This document shows, piece by piece, positions 7,982 through 16,116 of a DNA stretch of 36,373 nucleotides; position 1 is the first letter of the stretch; the number at the start of each line of letters is the position of its first letter. Origin of the DNA: Mycobacterium sp. 1100029.7 (GTDB taxonomy: Bacteria; Actinomycetota; Actinomycetes; Mycobacteriales; Mycobacteriaceae); the NCBI RefSeq assembly GCF_001665235.1, contig NZ_LZSC01000080.1, positions 1-36,373 of the forward strand. The letters are read 5' to 3'. Below the pieces are notes generated by a model. That model saw only the letters and a program-made list of their open reading frames with translations, searched no databases and was not told the origin of the DNA. The position numbers and the translations under genes are program-made.

Positions 7982-9508
7982 TCAGCCGAGTAGTTCGGCC
8001 GCCGCGTCCAGCACCCGCGCCCGGTCAGCGGCGACCAGGCCGATTCGGGTGCGGCGGTCGACGATGTCGTCCACGTCGAGCGCGCACTCGTGGCTGACGG
8101 CGTACTCGAACTCCGCGCGGGTGACGTCGATCCCGTCGGCGACCGGCTCGGTCGGGCGCTCGCAGGTGGCGACGGCGATCACGTGGGGTGCCTCGGCGCC
8201 GTAGCGGGCCACCAGCGACGCCGGTAGCCGGTCTAGAGAACCCGCGGACGGTCCGGGGTTGGACGGCGCGCCGATCAGCGGCAGGTCGCGGGTTCGGCAG
8301 CTTCCGGCCTGCAGCTGGCGAAGGCTGACGGCGCGGTCCAGCACGTCCTGGGCCATGAAGCGGTATTCGGTGAGCTTGCCGCCGATCACGCTGATCACCC
8401 CGGACGGCGATTCGACGACGGCGTGTTCGCGCGACACGTCGGCGGTGCGGCCCGCACCGGTGTCGATCAGCGGCCGCAGACCGGCGTAGGCGCCGATGAC
8501 GTCGGTGGCGTGCACTTCGGTTCCCAGCGCGGTGTTGACGGTGTCCAGCAGGAAAGCGGTCTCTTCGTCGGACGGTTGCGGCACATCGGGAATCGGGCCG
8601 GGGGCCGCTTCGTCGGTGAGCCCGAGGTAGACCCGGCCCAACTGCTCGGGCATCGCGAAGAGGAAGCGGTTGAGTTCGCCGGGGATCGGAATGGTCAGCG
8701 CCGCAGTCGGATTGCCGAACGCTTTGGCGTCGAACACCAGATGCGTGCCGCGGCTGGGCCGCAACCGCAACGAGTGGTCGATGTCTGCGGCCCACACTCC
8801 GGCCGCATTGATCACCGCTTTGGCGGAGACGTCGAACGACTGCCCGGTGCGTTGATCGGTCAGCCGCACCGAGGTGCCGGTGGCCTCGGAAGCCGCGACG
8901 TAGGTCAGGATTCGGGCCCCATGCTGGGCCGCGGTGCGCGCGACCGCGGTGACCAGGCGCGCGTCGTCGATCAACTGCCCGTCGTAGGCCAGTAGCGCGC
9001 CGTCGAGACCCGCACGGCGCACCGTGGGCGCCAGTTGCACGGCTCGTTGCGCCGACACCCGGCGCGAGCGCGGCAGTGTCGACGACGACGTTCCCGCCAG
9101 TACTCGCAGCGCGTCACCGGCGACGAATCCCGCGCGCACCAGCGCGCGTTGGGGGCGACTCATCGACGGCAGCAACGGAACCAGCTGCGGCATCGCGTGC
9201 ACGAGATGAGGGGCGTTGCGGGTCATCAGGATTCCGCGCTCGATGGCGCTGCGCCTGGCGATCCCGACGTTGCCGGTGGCCAGGTACCGCAGGCCCCCGT
9301 GCACCAGCTTGGAACTCCAGCGGCTGGTGCCGAATGCCAGATCGTGTTTTTCCACCAGCGCCACCCGCAGGCCGCGCGACGCGGCGTCCAACGCGATGCC
9401 GGCCCCGGTGATGCCACCACCGATCACGACGACGTCCAGCGCCGCGCCGTCGGCCAGCGCGTTCAGGTCCGCGGTGCGCCGGGCCGCGTTGAGTGCGGCG
9501 CTGGTCAC
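7982..9508 (-). CDS. glpD: FAD-dependent glycerol-3-phosphate dehydrogenase
   Basis: The enzyme oxidises sn-glycerol 3-phosphate to dihydroxyacetone phosphate at the membrane, passing electrons to quinone. The 508-residue protein matches M. tuberculosis GlpD1 (Rv2249c). The FAD-binding V-V-V-I-G-G-G-I-T-G-A-G motif is at about residues 26-37, followed by the family segment S-R-W-S-S-K-L-V-H-G-G-L-R-Y near 63-76. The C-terminal domain begins after the I-G-G-K-L-T-E-Y-R stretch. The GTG start at 9508 overlaps the stop of the upstream TetR gene as GTGA, so regulator and enzyme form one transcript. The divergent flavoenzyme resembles alkyl-DHAP synthase, which would share the DHAP branch of glycerolipid metabolism. 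Confidence 0.95.
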   Translation of the reverse strand: MTSAALNAARRTADLNALADGAALDVVVIGGGITGAGIALDAASRGLRVALVEKHDLAFGTSRWSSKLVHGGLRYLATGNVGIARRSAIERGILMTRNAPHLVHAMPQLVPLLPSMSRPQRALVRAGFVAGDALRVLAGTSSSTLPRSRRVSAQRAVQLAPTVRRAGLDGALLAYDGQLIDDARLVTAVARTAAQHGARILTYVAASEATGTSVRLTDQRTGQSFDVSAKAVINAAGVWAADIDHSLRLRPSRGTHLVFDAKAFGNPTAALTIPIPGELNRFLFAMPEQLGRVYLGLTDEAAPGPIPDVPQPSDEETAFLLDTVNTALGTEVHATDVIGAYAGLRPLIDTGAGRTADVSREHAVVESPSGVISVIGGKLTEYRFMAQDVLDRAVSLRQLQAGSCRTRDLPLIGAPSNPGPSAGSLDRLPASLVARYGAEAPHVIAVATCERPTEPVADGIDVTRAEFEYAVSHECALDVDDIVDRRTRIGLVAADRARVLDAAAELLG

Positions 9509-10074
9509 GACAGGTACCCGTTCAGCGCGTGGGTGAGTTCGGTGGCCAGCGCAGCGGCGTCAAGAATCGGCTTCACGATCCGCTCGGACTGAATGGTCGA
9601 CTGCGCGATCAGCAACACCATCGTGGCCATCTGCAGCGGGTCGCCCGCGCGCACACTGCCGTGCCGTTGGGCCACCCGCAACCGTTGGGCCAGCGCACCG
9701 ATCAGCATCTGCTGGCTCTTGCCGAGCCGCTCGGTGATGTAGACCGGCGCCAGCTGCGAATGCATCACCGACATGATCAGCTCGTCGTCGCGGAGCAGAT
9801 TTGTGACCGAAACGATCTGTCGCACCAGCGATTCCCGATCGTCACCGCGCAGCGGCGCTTCGTACATCACCGCGGTGATGCGCTGGGTCAGCAGCGCGGC
9901 GACGATCGACGGCGTATCGGGCCAGCGGCGGTACACCGTCGGTCGGCTCACACCCGCGCGCCGGGCGATCTCGGCGAGCGTCACCCGGTCCACCCCGAAA
10001 TCGACGACGCAGCTTGCCGCGGCGGCCAGGATCCGGTCGCCCACATCCAACCCGGCGTTACTGATTGACAGCAT
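9505..10074 (-). CDS. TetR family transcriptional regulator
   Basis: This 189-residue regulator equals the length of its M. tuberculosis counterpart Rv2250c when started at the ATG at 10074. An upstream in-frame start at 10110 would overlap the divergent gene and adds nothing recognisable. The N-terminal helix-turn-helix is T-L-A-E-I-A-R-R-A-G-V-S-R-P-T-V-Y-R-R-W, near residues 32-51. The C-terminal half is the variable ligand-binding domain. It is cotranscribed with glpD (4-base overlap) and separated from the divergent flavoenzyme by only 17 bases, which contain a partial dyad. It probably represses both its own operon and the divergent one; the ligand is unknown. Confidence 0.9.
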   Translation of the reverse strand: MLSISNAGLDVGDRILAAAASCVVDFGVDRVTLAEIARRAGVSRPTVYRRWPDTPSIVAALLTQRITAVMYEAPLRGDDRESLVRQIVSVTNLLRDDELIMSVMHSQLAPVYITERLGKSQQMLIGALAQRLRVAQRHGSVRAGDPLQMATMVLLIAQSTIQSERIVKPILDAAALATELTHALNGYLS

Positions 10075-10076
10075 GT

Positions 10077-10089
10077 GTAATACTGTAAC
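10077..10089. promoter_or_regulatory. Operator/promoter candidate between divergent tetR and flavoenzyme
   Basis: The 17 bases between the two start codons contain GTAATACTGTAAC, an imperfect dyad of the form GT-n-A-n-A-n-T-n-T-n-AC. TAATAC (10078-10083) is placed as a -10 for the plus-strand gene, and CAGTAT on the other strand for tetR. Both spacings would put transcription starts at or near the start codons, so both messages would be leaderless. A TetR dimer bound here would block both promoters. Inference from position and symmetry. Confidence 0.5.
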
Positions 10090-10091
10090 GC

Positions 10092-11702
10092 ATGACGCAA
10101 CCCGAGGCACTCCTGCCGCCGATGAAATGGAACGCGTGGGGGGATCCCGCCAGCGCCAAACCGCTGTCCGACGGCATCCGGTCGTTGCTCAAACAGGCTG
10201 TCGGCCTTGAAGACTCACAGAGCACCGAGCTCGCCGCGGATCAGGTGCAGTTGCGTGCGTCGGCGCTGTCAGCGGAGGATGTCGATGTACTTGCCGGCAT
10301 TGTCGGTGCCGACTACTGCCGCACCGACGACCGCGATCGGCTGCTGCACGCCGGTGGCAAATCCACCCTCGACCTGCTGCGCCGCAAGGACACCGGCGTC
10401 CAGGACGCCCCGGACGCCATCCTGTTGCCCGGCGACGAGAATGCCGTCGGCGCGATCCTGCGCTACTGCTCCGAGCACGGCATCGCCGTGGTGCCATTCG
10501 GTGGTGGCACCAGCGTGGTCGGCGGCCTCGACCCGATCCGCGGTGCCTTCCGCGCGGTTGTCTCCCTCGACCTGCGCCGCTTCGACAAACTTCTCGAGCT
10601 CGACGAGGTGTCGGGCCAGGCCGTCCTGGAGGCCGGTCTGACGGGCCCGGACGCCGAACGTCTGCTCGGCGAGCGCGGCTTCTCCGTCGGGCATTTTCCG
10701 CAGAGCTTCCAGTTCGCCACCATCGGCGGCTTCGCCGCGACCCGCTCCTCCGGCCAGGACTCGGCCGGTTACGGGCGCTTCAACGACATGGTGCGGGGGC
10801 TGCGGATGATCACCCCGGCGGGAACGCTGGAACTGGGCCGCGGGCCCGAATCCGCCGCCGGCCCTGACCTTCGCCAGCTGCTGATCGGTTCGGAGGGCAC
10901 CTTCGGCGTGATCACCGCGGTGCGGCTGCGGGTGCACCGCAAGCCGGAAGCCGTGCGCTACGAAGCGTGGTCGTTCCCCGATTTCGCGACCGGCGCGGCG
11001 GCGCTGCGCGCGGTCACACAGAATGCGACCGGCCCCACCGTGATTCGGCTTTCCGACGAGGCCGAAACGGGCGTCAACCTGGCCACCACCGAGTCGATCG
11101 GCGAAAACCAGATCACCGGCGGCTGCCTGGGCATCACCGCGTTCGAGGGCACCCCCGAACACGTCGAGAGCCGGCACGCCGAGACCAGTGCACTGCTGAC
11201 CGCACAGGGCGGCACGTCGCTGGGTGAGGGCGCCGCTCAGGCCTGGGAGCGCGGACGATTCAACGCGCCGTATCTGCGCGACTCGCTGCTGGCCGCGGGC
11301 GCGCTGTGCGAGACGCTGGAAACCGCGACCGACTGGTCCAACGTCCCGGCCCTCAAGGCCGCCGTCACCGACGCGCTGACCACCGCGTTGGCCGAAACCG
11401 GGACACCGGCGCTGGTGATGTGCCACATTTCGCACGTGTACCCCACCGGCGCTTCGCTGTACTTCACCGTCGTCGCCGGTCAGCGTGGCAATCCGATCAA
11501 GCAATGGCAGGCCGCCAAACGTGCCGCGTCGGATGCGATCGTCGCGACCGGCGGGACGATCACGCATCACCACGCCGTCGGCACCGACCACCGGCCGTGG
11601 ATGCGCGACGAGGTAGGCGATCTCGGCGTGCAGGTATTGCGCGCGGTGAAGGCGACTCTGGATCCGGCGGGAATCCTCAACCCCGGCAAGCTAATTCCGT
11701 GA
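10092..11702 (+). CDS. FAD-linked oxidase, alkyl-DHAP synthase-like
   Basis: The 536-residue flavoprotein corresponds to M. tuberculosis Rv2251. A PCMH-type FAD-binding domain covers about residues 110-285 and begins with L-L-P-G-D-E-N-A-V-G-A-I-L. Its pyrophosphate-binding loop is V-P-F-G-G-G-T-S-V-V-G-G. A C-terminal cap contains the triple histidine of alkyldihydroxyacetonephosphate synthases in T-I-T-H-H-H-A-V-G (His492-494), and the protein ends with the common L-D-P-A-G-I-L-N-P-G-K. Alkyl-DHAP synthase swaps the acyl group of acyl-DHAP for a fatty alcohol to start ether lipid synthesis. That activity is not demonstrated here, and a generic 2-hydroxyacid or lipid oxidase is the alternative. 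The gene overlaps the downstream lipid kinase by GTGA and is divergent from tetR-glpD. Confidence 0.9.
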   Translation: MTQPEALLPPMKWNAWGDPASAKPLSDGIRSLLKQAVGLEDSQSTELAADQVQLRASALSAEDVDVLAGIVGADYCRTDDRDRLLHAGGKSTLDLLRRKDTGVQDAPDAILLPGDENAVGAILRYCSEHGIAVVPFGGGTSVVGGLDPIRGAFRAVVSLDLRRFDKLLELDEVSGQAVLEAGLTGPDAERLLGERGFSVGHFPQSFQFATIGGFAATRSSGQDSAGYGRFNDMVRGLRMITPAGTLELGRGPESAAGPDLRQLLIGSEGTFGVITAVRLRVHRKPEAVRYEAWSFPDFATGAAALRAVTQNATGPTVIRLSDEAETGVNLATTESIGENQITGGCLGITAFEGTPEHVESRHAETSALLTAQGGTSLGEGAAQAWERGRFNAPYLRDSLLAAGALCETLETATDWSNVPALKAAVTDALTTALAETGTPALVMCHISHVYPTGASLYFTVVAGQRGNPIKQWQAAKRAASDAIVATGGTITHHHAVGTDHRPWMRDEVGDLGVQVLRAVKATLDPAGILNPGKLIP

Positions 11703-12613
11703 ATCGCCGAGAGATCGGCAAAGTCACCGCGCTGACCAATCCGCTGTCGGGGCACGGCACCGCCGTGCAGGCGGCACAGGCCGCCATCGCCCGGCTGCAT
11801 GCCCGCGGCGTCGAAGTCAACGAGATCATCGGAGACGACGCGCAAGACGCGCGGCATCTCGCGGCCGCGGCCATCGAACGCGGCACCGACGCGTTGGTGG
11901 CCACCGGCGGCGACGGCGTCATCTCCAACGCGCTACAAGTGTTGGCGGGCACCGACATTCCGCTGGGCATCATCCCGGCGGGCACCGGCAACGACCACGC
12001 GCGTGAATTCGGTATTCCCACCAAGGATCCCGAGGCGGCCGCGGACATCGTCGCCGACGGGTGGACCCAGACGATCGACCTGGGCCGCATCGTGGACACC
12101 GACAACGTCGCCAAGTGGTTCGGCACGGTGGCTGCCACCGGATTCGATTCCCTGGTGACCGACCGCGCCAACCGGATGAGCTGGCCGCACGGGCGGTTGC
12201 GCTACTACGTCGCGATGCTTGCCGAGCTGTCGCAACTGCGGATGTTGCCGTTTCGTCTGGTGCTCGACGGCACCACAGAGATCGAGGCCGATATCACGCT
12301 GACGGCCTTCGGAAACACCCGAAGCTACGGCGGCGGATTGCTGATCTGCCCCAACGCCGATTACACCGACGGCCTGCTAGACATCACCATGGCCCACAGC
12401 GCATCCCGGACCAAGCTGGTCCGCCTGTTTCCCACCGTCATGATGGGCACCCACGTCAAGCTCGACGAGGTGAGCACCGCGCGCGCCAAGACCATCCACG
12501 TGGAATGCCCGGGCATCAACGTCTACGCCGACGGCGACTTCGCCTGTCCGCTACCTGCCGAAATCTCGGCGGTGCCTGAGGCACTACAGATCCTGCGTCC
12601 CGCCACGCTGTAA
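11699..12613 (+). CDS. Diacylglycerol kinase-like lipid kinase
   Basis: The 304-residue protein matches M. tuberculosis Rv2252, described as a diacylglycerol kinase linked to phosphatidylinositol mannoside synthesis. The DAGK catalytic domain motifs are T-G-G-D-G-V-I-S-N-A-L (Gly-Gly-Asp-Gly at 70-73) and I-P-A-G-T-G-N-D-H-A-R (93-103). The second half carries the S-Y-G-G-G-L-L-I-C-P-N-A segment typical of YegS/DgkB-type lipid kinases. The GTG start at 11699 is set by a four-base overlap with the preceding stop; reading further upstream in this frame is antisense-like and lacks family similarity. With the alkyl-DHAP-synthase-like partner it suggests coupled handling of ether or ester glycerolipids, which is inference. 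Confidence 0.93.
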   Translation: MNRREIGKVTALTNPLSGHGTAVQAAQAAIARLHARGVEVNEIIGDDAQDARHLAAAAIERGTDALVATGGDGVISNALQVLAGTDIPLGIIPAGTGNDHAREFGIPTKDPEAAADIVADGWTQTIDLGRIVDTDNVAKWFGTVAATGFDSLVTDRANRMSWPHGRLRYYVAMLAELSQLRMLPFRLVLDGTTEIEADITLTAFGNTRSYGGGLLICPNADYTDGLLDITMAHSASRTKLVRLFPTVMMGTHVKLDEVSTARAKTIHVECPGINVYADGDFACPLPAEISAVPEALQILRPATL

Positions 12614-12619
12614 CAACTC

Positions 12620-13147
12620 GTGCGACAAACGCGACATCTGGGCATGTCGGGTCGTCGCGCCGCCGCGGTCATCGCGGTGATATTCGGTTCCCTCTCGGTT
12701 GCCCCCGCAGCGTCCGCGGGTGATCCGCTGTGGAACGGGCAGTATGTCCTGACGCTGAACGCCAACGCGAAAAACGGCACCAGCATCGCGGCCCGCCAAC
12801 CCGAATACGCGCACCGGGCCAGCTATTCGATCACCTCGAAATGCGCGGCCAATGTCTGCACCGCCACCGTCAACGACCCGCCGCCGCCCAAGAATCAGTT
12901 CATGCCGCAGACGGTCGAATTCACCTGGAACGGCGCCCAATGGGTCCGCGAATTCACCTGGAAATGGGACTGCCTACTGGCCGACGGGACGGTCGAATAC
13001 GACCCGGCGAAATCTGTGACGGCCTACACCCCCGGGCCGAACGGAGTCCTCACCGGCGTCTTCCACACCGACATCACCAGCGGAGCGTGTCAGGGCAATG
13101 TCGACATGCCGGTGTCGGCCGCGCCGGCGAACCCGCCGGTCGTCTAG
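12620..13147 (+). CDS. Secreted protein, Rv2253-like, unknown function
   Basis: The 175-residue protein has an N-terminal signal peptide: basic start, hydrophobic run A-A-A-V-I-A-V-I-F-G, and a likely cleavage after A-A-S-A. The mature part has four cysteines that could form two disulphides and several tryptophans, suggesting a small beta-rich exported domain. The start is GTG at 12620, six bases after the kinase stop; ATG at 12644 (M-S-G-R-R) would leave a shorter but adequate signal peptide. Position and look match M. tuberculosis Rv2253, an exported protein of unknown function. Being last in the flavoenzyme-lipid kinase operon hints at an envelope role. Confidence 0.85.
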   Translation: MRQTRHLGMSGRRAAAVIAVIFGSLSVAPAASAGDPLWNGQYVLTLNANAKNGTSIAARQPEYAHRASYSITSKCAANVCTATVNDPPPPKNQFMPQTVEFTWNGAQWVREFTWKWDCLLADGTVEYDPAKSVTAYTPGPNGVLTGVFHTDITSGACQGNVDMPVSAAPANPPVV

Positions 13148-13170
13148 CCGATCAGCCGACGCCAGCCGAC

Positions 13171-13683
13171 TTAGCCGACGCCGCGGCTGAGCCAGGTCAC
13201 CTCGCCGGCGTCGCCGCCGTCGCGGTAGGCCTCGAGCGCGTCGTCCCAGGCGGTGCCCAGCACCGAGTCCAGCTCGGCGGCCAGGTAGTCGGCGCCCTGG
13301 GCCATCATCGACCGCAGCCGCATCTCGCCGACCATCACGTCGCCGTTGGCGCTCATCGCGCCACTCCACAAGCCCAGTTGCGGGGTGTGGCTGAATCGGT
13401 GGCCGTCGATTCCTGGACTCGGGTCCTCGGTGACTTCGAACCGCAGCACCGACCAGGACCGCAGCGCGTTGGCCAACCGGGCACCGGTACCCACCGGACC
13501 GACCCAGTTGGTGACAGCACGCAGCTGTCCCGGCATCGCCGGCTGCGGTGTCCAGACCAGGTTGGCCTTGGACTGCAGGGTCGACGACAACGCCCACTCA
13601 ACATGCGGGCATACCGCCGCGGGCGAGGCGTGCACGTACACCACACCAGCCGTCACGTCGGCAAATTGATTCGACGCACGCAT
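13171..13683 (-). CDS. DUF3145 family protein
   Basis: This 170-residue protein corresponds to M. tuberculosis Rv2256c and belongs to the actinobacterial DUF3145 family; no function is known to me. It shows no signal peptide or membrane segment, has many tryptophans, and ends T-W-L-S-R-G-V-G. The ATG at 13683 has a good AAGGAG ribosome site about 9 bases upstream (13692-13697). It lies alone on the minus strand, convergent with the secreted-protein gene 23 bases away. The 138 bases upstream must hold its promoter; a loose dyad of ACGGGT and ACCCGT occurs there. Confidence 0.88.
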   Translation of the reverse strand: MRASNQFADVTAGVVYVHASPAAVCPHVEWALSSTLQSKANLVWTPQPAMPGQLRAVTNWVGPVGTGARLANALRSWSVLRFEVTEDPSPGIDGHRFSHTPQLGLWSGAMSANGDVMVGEMRLRSMMAQGADYLAAELDSVLGTAWDDALEAYRDGGDAGEVTWLSRGVG

Positions 13684-13821
13684 CTACCTGCTCCTTCGGT
13701 TCCACGAGGGACGTCTTCCCCAACGACCTGGCGGACCGAAAGCACGATGCTTACTCGAACGCTTTGTTTCGTACGGGTCTATTGTGCCCTGTGATACCCG
13801 TGTTGCGCTAGTGCTCGATGT

Positions 13822-14643
13822 CTATTTGATGTATTGGAGCAGTACCGCGTCGGCGAGCGTCGGCCAGACCCCGGTCGCCCAGTCCCCGAAATTGCGGTCC
13901 GTCAGCACCACCAGCGCCAGCTCAGCATCGGGATCTGCCCAGATGAAACCGCCTGCTTGGCCGAAATGGCCGTAGGTCCGCGCCGAGTTGCGGGCCCCGG
14001 TCCAGTGCGGCGTTTTCGAGTCGCGGATCTCGAAGCCCAGCCCCCAGTCGTTGGGCCGCTGCACGCCGTATCCGGGCAGCACACCGTCCAGACCGGGGAA
14101 TTGCACCGTCGTCGCCTCGGCATGCATCTCGGACGATACCGTCGACGGGCGCAACAGGTCACCGGCGAACGCCGCCAGGTCGGCCACGGTCGACGTGGCC
14201 CCGTACCCCGCTTCCGCCGCTCCGCCGTCCAGCCGGGTGGCCGCCATCTGCAACGGCTCGTACACCGCCTCGGCCAGATAGCGGGCGAACTCGATACCGG
14301 ACTCGCGCTCGATCGTCTCGGCCAGCACCCGAAAGCCGTAGTTGGAGTAGATCCGCCGGGTGCCGGGCTGGGCCAGCACCTTGTTCTCGAGCATCGCCAG
14401 GCCGGAGGTGTGTGCCAGCAGGTGTCGGATCGTCGCACCGGGCGGGCCGGCCGGGGTGTCCAGCTCGACGACGCCCTCTTCGAGGGCAACCTGGGCAGCA
14501 CGGGCCACCAGCAGCTTGGTGACCGACGCCAGTACGAACTCCTGCTCGGTGTCGCCGTGGGTCGCCAGCACCCCGCCGGGCCCGACCACCGCCGCGGCGG
14601 CAGCCGAAACCGGCCAATCATCGAGAACGTCGAGAACGGCCAT
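13822..14643 (-). CDS. Serine beta-lactamase-fold hydrolase (class C/esterase type)
   Basis: The 273-residue protein has the beta-lactamase/D-Ala-D-Ala carboxypeptidase fold. Ser40-Val-Thr-Lys43 is the S-x-x-K motif, Tyr99-Ser-Asn101 is the Y-x-N motif, and H-F-G-Q-A-G-G at 226-232 replaces the K-T-G motif, as in many class C-like esterases. It matches M. tuberculosis Rv2257c. The ATG at 14643 is chosen because it gives that family length; an in-frame start at 14709 would overlap the preceding gene. There is no clear signal peptide, so a cytoplasmic esterase or peptidase is likelier than a secreted beta-lactamase. It ends a three-gene minus-strand run with the methyltransferase and a small unknown protein. 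Confidence 0.88.
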   Translation of the reverse strand: MAVLDVLDDWPVSAAAAAVVGPGGVLATHGDTEQEFVLASVTKLLVARAAQVALEEGVVELDTPAGPPGATIRHLLAHTSGLAMLENKVLAQPGTRRIYSNYGFRVLAETIERESGIEFARYLAEAVYEPLQMAATRLDGGAAEAGYGATSTVADLAAFAGDLLRPSTVSSEMHAEATTVQFPGLDGVLPGYGVQRPNDWGLGFEIRDSKTPHWTGARNSARTYGHFGQAGGFIWADPDAELALVVLTDRNFGDWATGVWPTLADAVLLQYIK

Positions 14644-14659
14644 CAGCTCAGGCGCGTCA

Positions 14660-14959
14660 CTAACTTCGCCGGTAGCGGCGGACGGGGACATGGCCGCGGA
14701 CCAGGACACCGACGTCGACGCCGGCCGCGCCCACCGCCTTCACGCTGAATTTGTACAGATCGCCCAACGGGCTGGGGAACACATCACCCAACTGTTCCTC
14801 GACGTACCACAGCACGCCCGGCCCGTTGGCCGGCGGTTGGATAGCCCGGTCCTCTTCGACGCGCCACTGCACGTCCGGGTGCTCGGCGGGGAACTCGATG
14901 TTGTCCCCCGGTTGAATCTCCTCCGCGCGAATGGCGTCGTAGTCCTGGTGCATCGTCAC
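14660..14959 (-). CDS. Small conserved-looking protein, unknown
   Basis: I do not recognise this 99-residue protein. It is soluble-looking, with an acidic N-terminal half (repeated Glu/Asp) and a basic tail ending R-R-Y-R-R-S. Tryptophans occur in V-Q-W-R-V-E-E and V-L-W-Y-V-E-E. The GTG at 14959 overlaps the methyltransferase stop as GTGA; an ATG at 14953 is an alternative. Coupling to the methyltransferase upstream and the hydrolase 16 bases downstream argues that it is real, since random reading frames rarely fit such spacing. I cannot place it in the M. tuberculosis order from memory. Confidence 0.65.
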   Translation of the reverse strand: MTMHQDYDAIRAEEIQPGDNIEFPAEHPDVQWRVEEDRAIQPPANGPGVLWYVEEQLGDVFPSPLGDLYKFSVKAVGAAGVDVGVLVRGHVPVRRYRRS

Positions 14960-16014
14960 TTCGTCGCGATGTAGTAGTTGTTGATCGGGTCGGAGTCGAT
15001 CTCGGCCACCCGCACGTCGGCGAAGCCGGCGTCGCCCAGCATCGAGAGGGCCAGCTGCGTGCCCCAGGCCGTGCCCAGCCCGGCTCCATCCAGCGCCAGC
15101 GACACGGTCATGCAGTGCATCAGCGACGTCGTATAGAGGTAGGTGCTCATCGGGACGTCGATGTTCTCTTCGAGCCGGCTCGACGCCTTGATGTCGGCCA
15201 TCAGGAAGACGCCGCCGGGCCGCAGCGCGCGGTGGATGTTTTCCAGCACTCGCGCCGGCTGCGCCTGATCGTGGATCGCGTCAAAGACAGTGATCAGGTC
15301 GTAGGCGTCGGCCTTGTCCAGCTCGGTCAGATTGTGGGCCTCGAAAGAGGCGTTGGTCAGACCGAGACGCTCGGCCTCTTGGATTCCCGTCGCGATGGCC
15401 TGCTCGGAGAAGTCGATGCCGGTGAACCGGCTGGCCGGAAAGGCTTGTGCCATCACGTTGATCGCGTGACCGCTGCCGCAGCCGAAGTCGGCCACATCGG
15501 CGCCTGCGCGCAGCCGCTCCGGTAGGCCCTCGACCAACGGCAGCACCACGTCGACGAGGGCGATGTCGAAGACAACTGCGCTCTGCTCGGCCATCAGCGC
15601 GTGGAAGCGCGGGAACTCGCTGTAGGGCAGACCGCCGCCCTCGCGAAAGCAGCCGACGATTTTCTGCTCGACTTCGGCGAGTTGCGGCAAGAACAGCGCT
15701 ACCAAGGCGAGGTTGTCCGGCCCGGCGGTTCGGGTGAGTACCGCCGCCCGGTGCGCGGGCAACACGTAGCTACCCGCGCCGGCGTCGTAGTCGACGACGT
15801 GCCCAGTGGTCATGCCGCCCAACCATTCCCGGACGTAGCGTTCGTTGAGCCCGGCGGCCTCGGCGATCTGCGCGCTGGTGGCCGGCCCCAGTCCGGCCAT
15901 CGTGTCCAACAGACCGGTTTGGTGTCCGATACTGAGCAGGAATGCGAGGCTCGCGCCGTCGATTGCCTCGACCATCCGCCCGGCGAATTCTTCAGTGGTC
16001 TCCACAGCCGTCAC
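14956..16014 (-). CDS. SAM-dependent methyltransferase with winged-helix N-terminus
   Basis: The 352-residue protein matches M. tuberculosis Rv2258c. Residues about 20-90 form a winged-helix dimerisation domain with T-S-A-Q-I-A-E-A-A-G-L-N-E-R-Y-V-R-E-W-L. A Rossmann methyltransferase domain follows, with the SAM loop V-A-D-F-G-C-G-S-G-H-A (173-183) and a motif around F-D-A-I-H-D. This layout is that of O-methyltransferases of the ubiquinone/menaquinone and small-molecule type, and the substrate is unknown. The start is GTG at 16014. The gene is divergent from mscR across 102 bases and heads a minus-strand run with the small protein and hydrolase. Confidence 0.92.
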   Translation of the reverse strand: MTAVETTEEFAGRMVEAIDGASLAFLLSIGHQTGLLDTMAGLGPATSAQIAEAAGLNERYVREWLGGMTTGHVVDYDAGAGSYVLPAHRAAVLTRTAGPDNLALVALFLPQLAEVEQKIVGCFREGGGLPYSEFPRFHALMAEQSAVVFDIALVDVVLPLVEGLPERLRAGADVADFGCGSGHAINVMAQAFPASRFTGIDFSEQAIATGIQEAERLGLTNASFEAHNLTELDKADAYDLITVFDAIHDQAQPARVLENIHRALRPGGVFLMADIKASSRLEENIDVPMSTYLYTTSLMHCMTVSLALDGAGLGTAWGTQLALSMLGDAGFADVRVAEIDSDPINNYYIATK

Positions 16015-16116
16015 GTTCTCGGACGCTACACCCGGTCACGGCGCATGGGATGACAACGACAGTTGGGTGGACAACCCCTCGAGAAATGTATGGCGGCGAA
16101 CAGTAGGTTGTAGCCC

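Noticed and set aside
10269..11591. Long open frames antisense to real genes (also 3865-4986, 5161-6468, 12730-13794, 20704-22002)
   Set aside because: High G+C at third positions opens antisense frames; these lack recognisable domains and lie opposite well-identified proteins.
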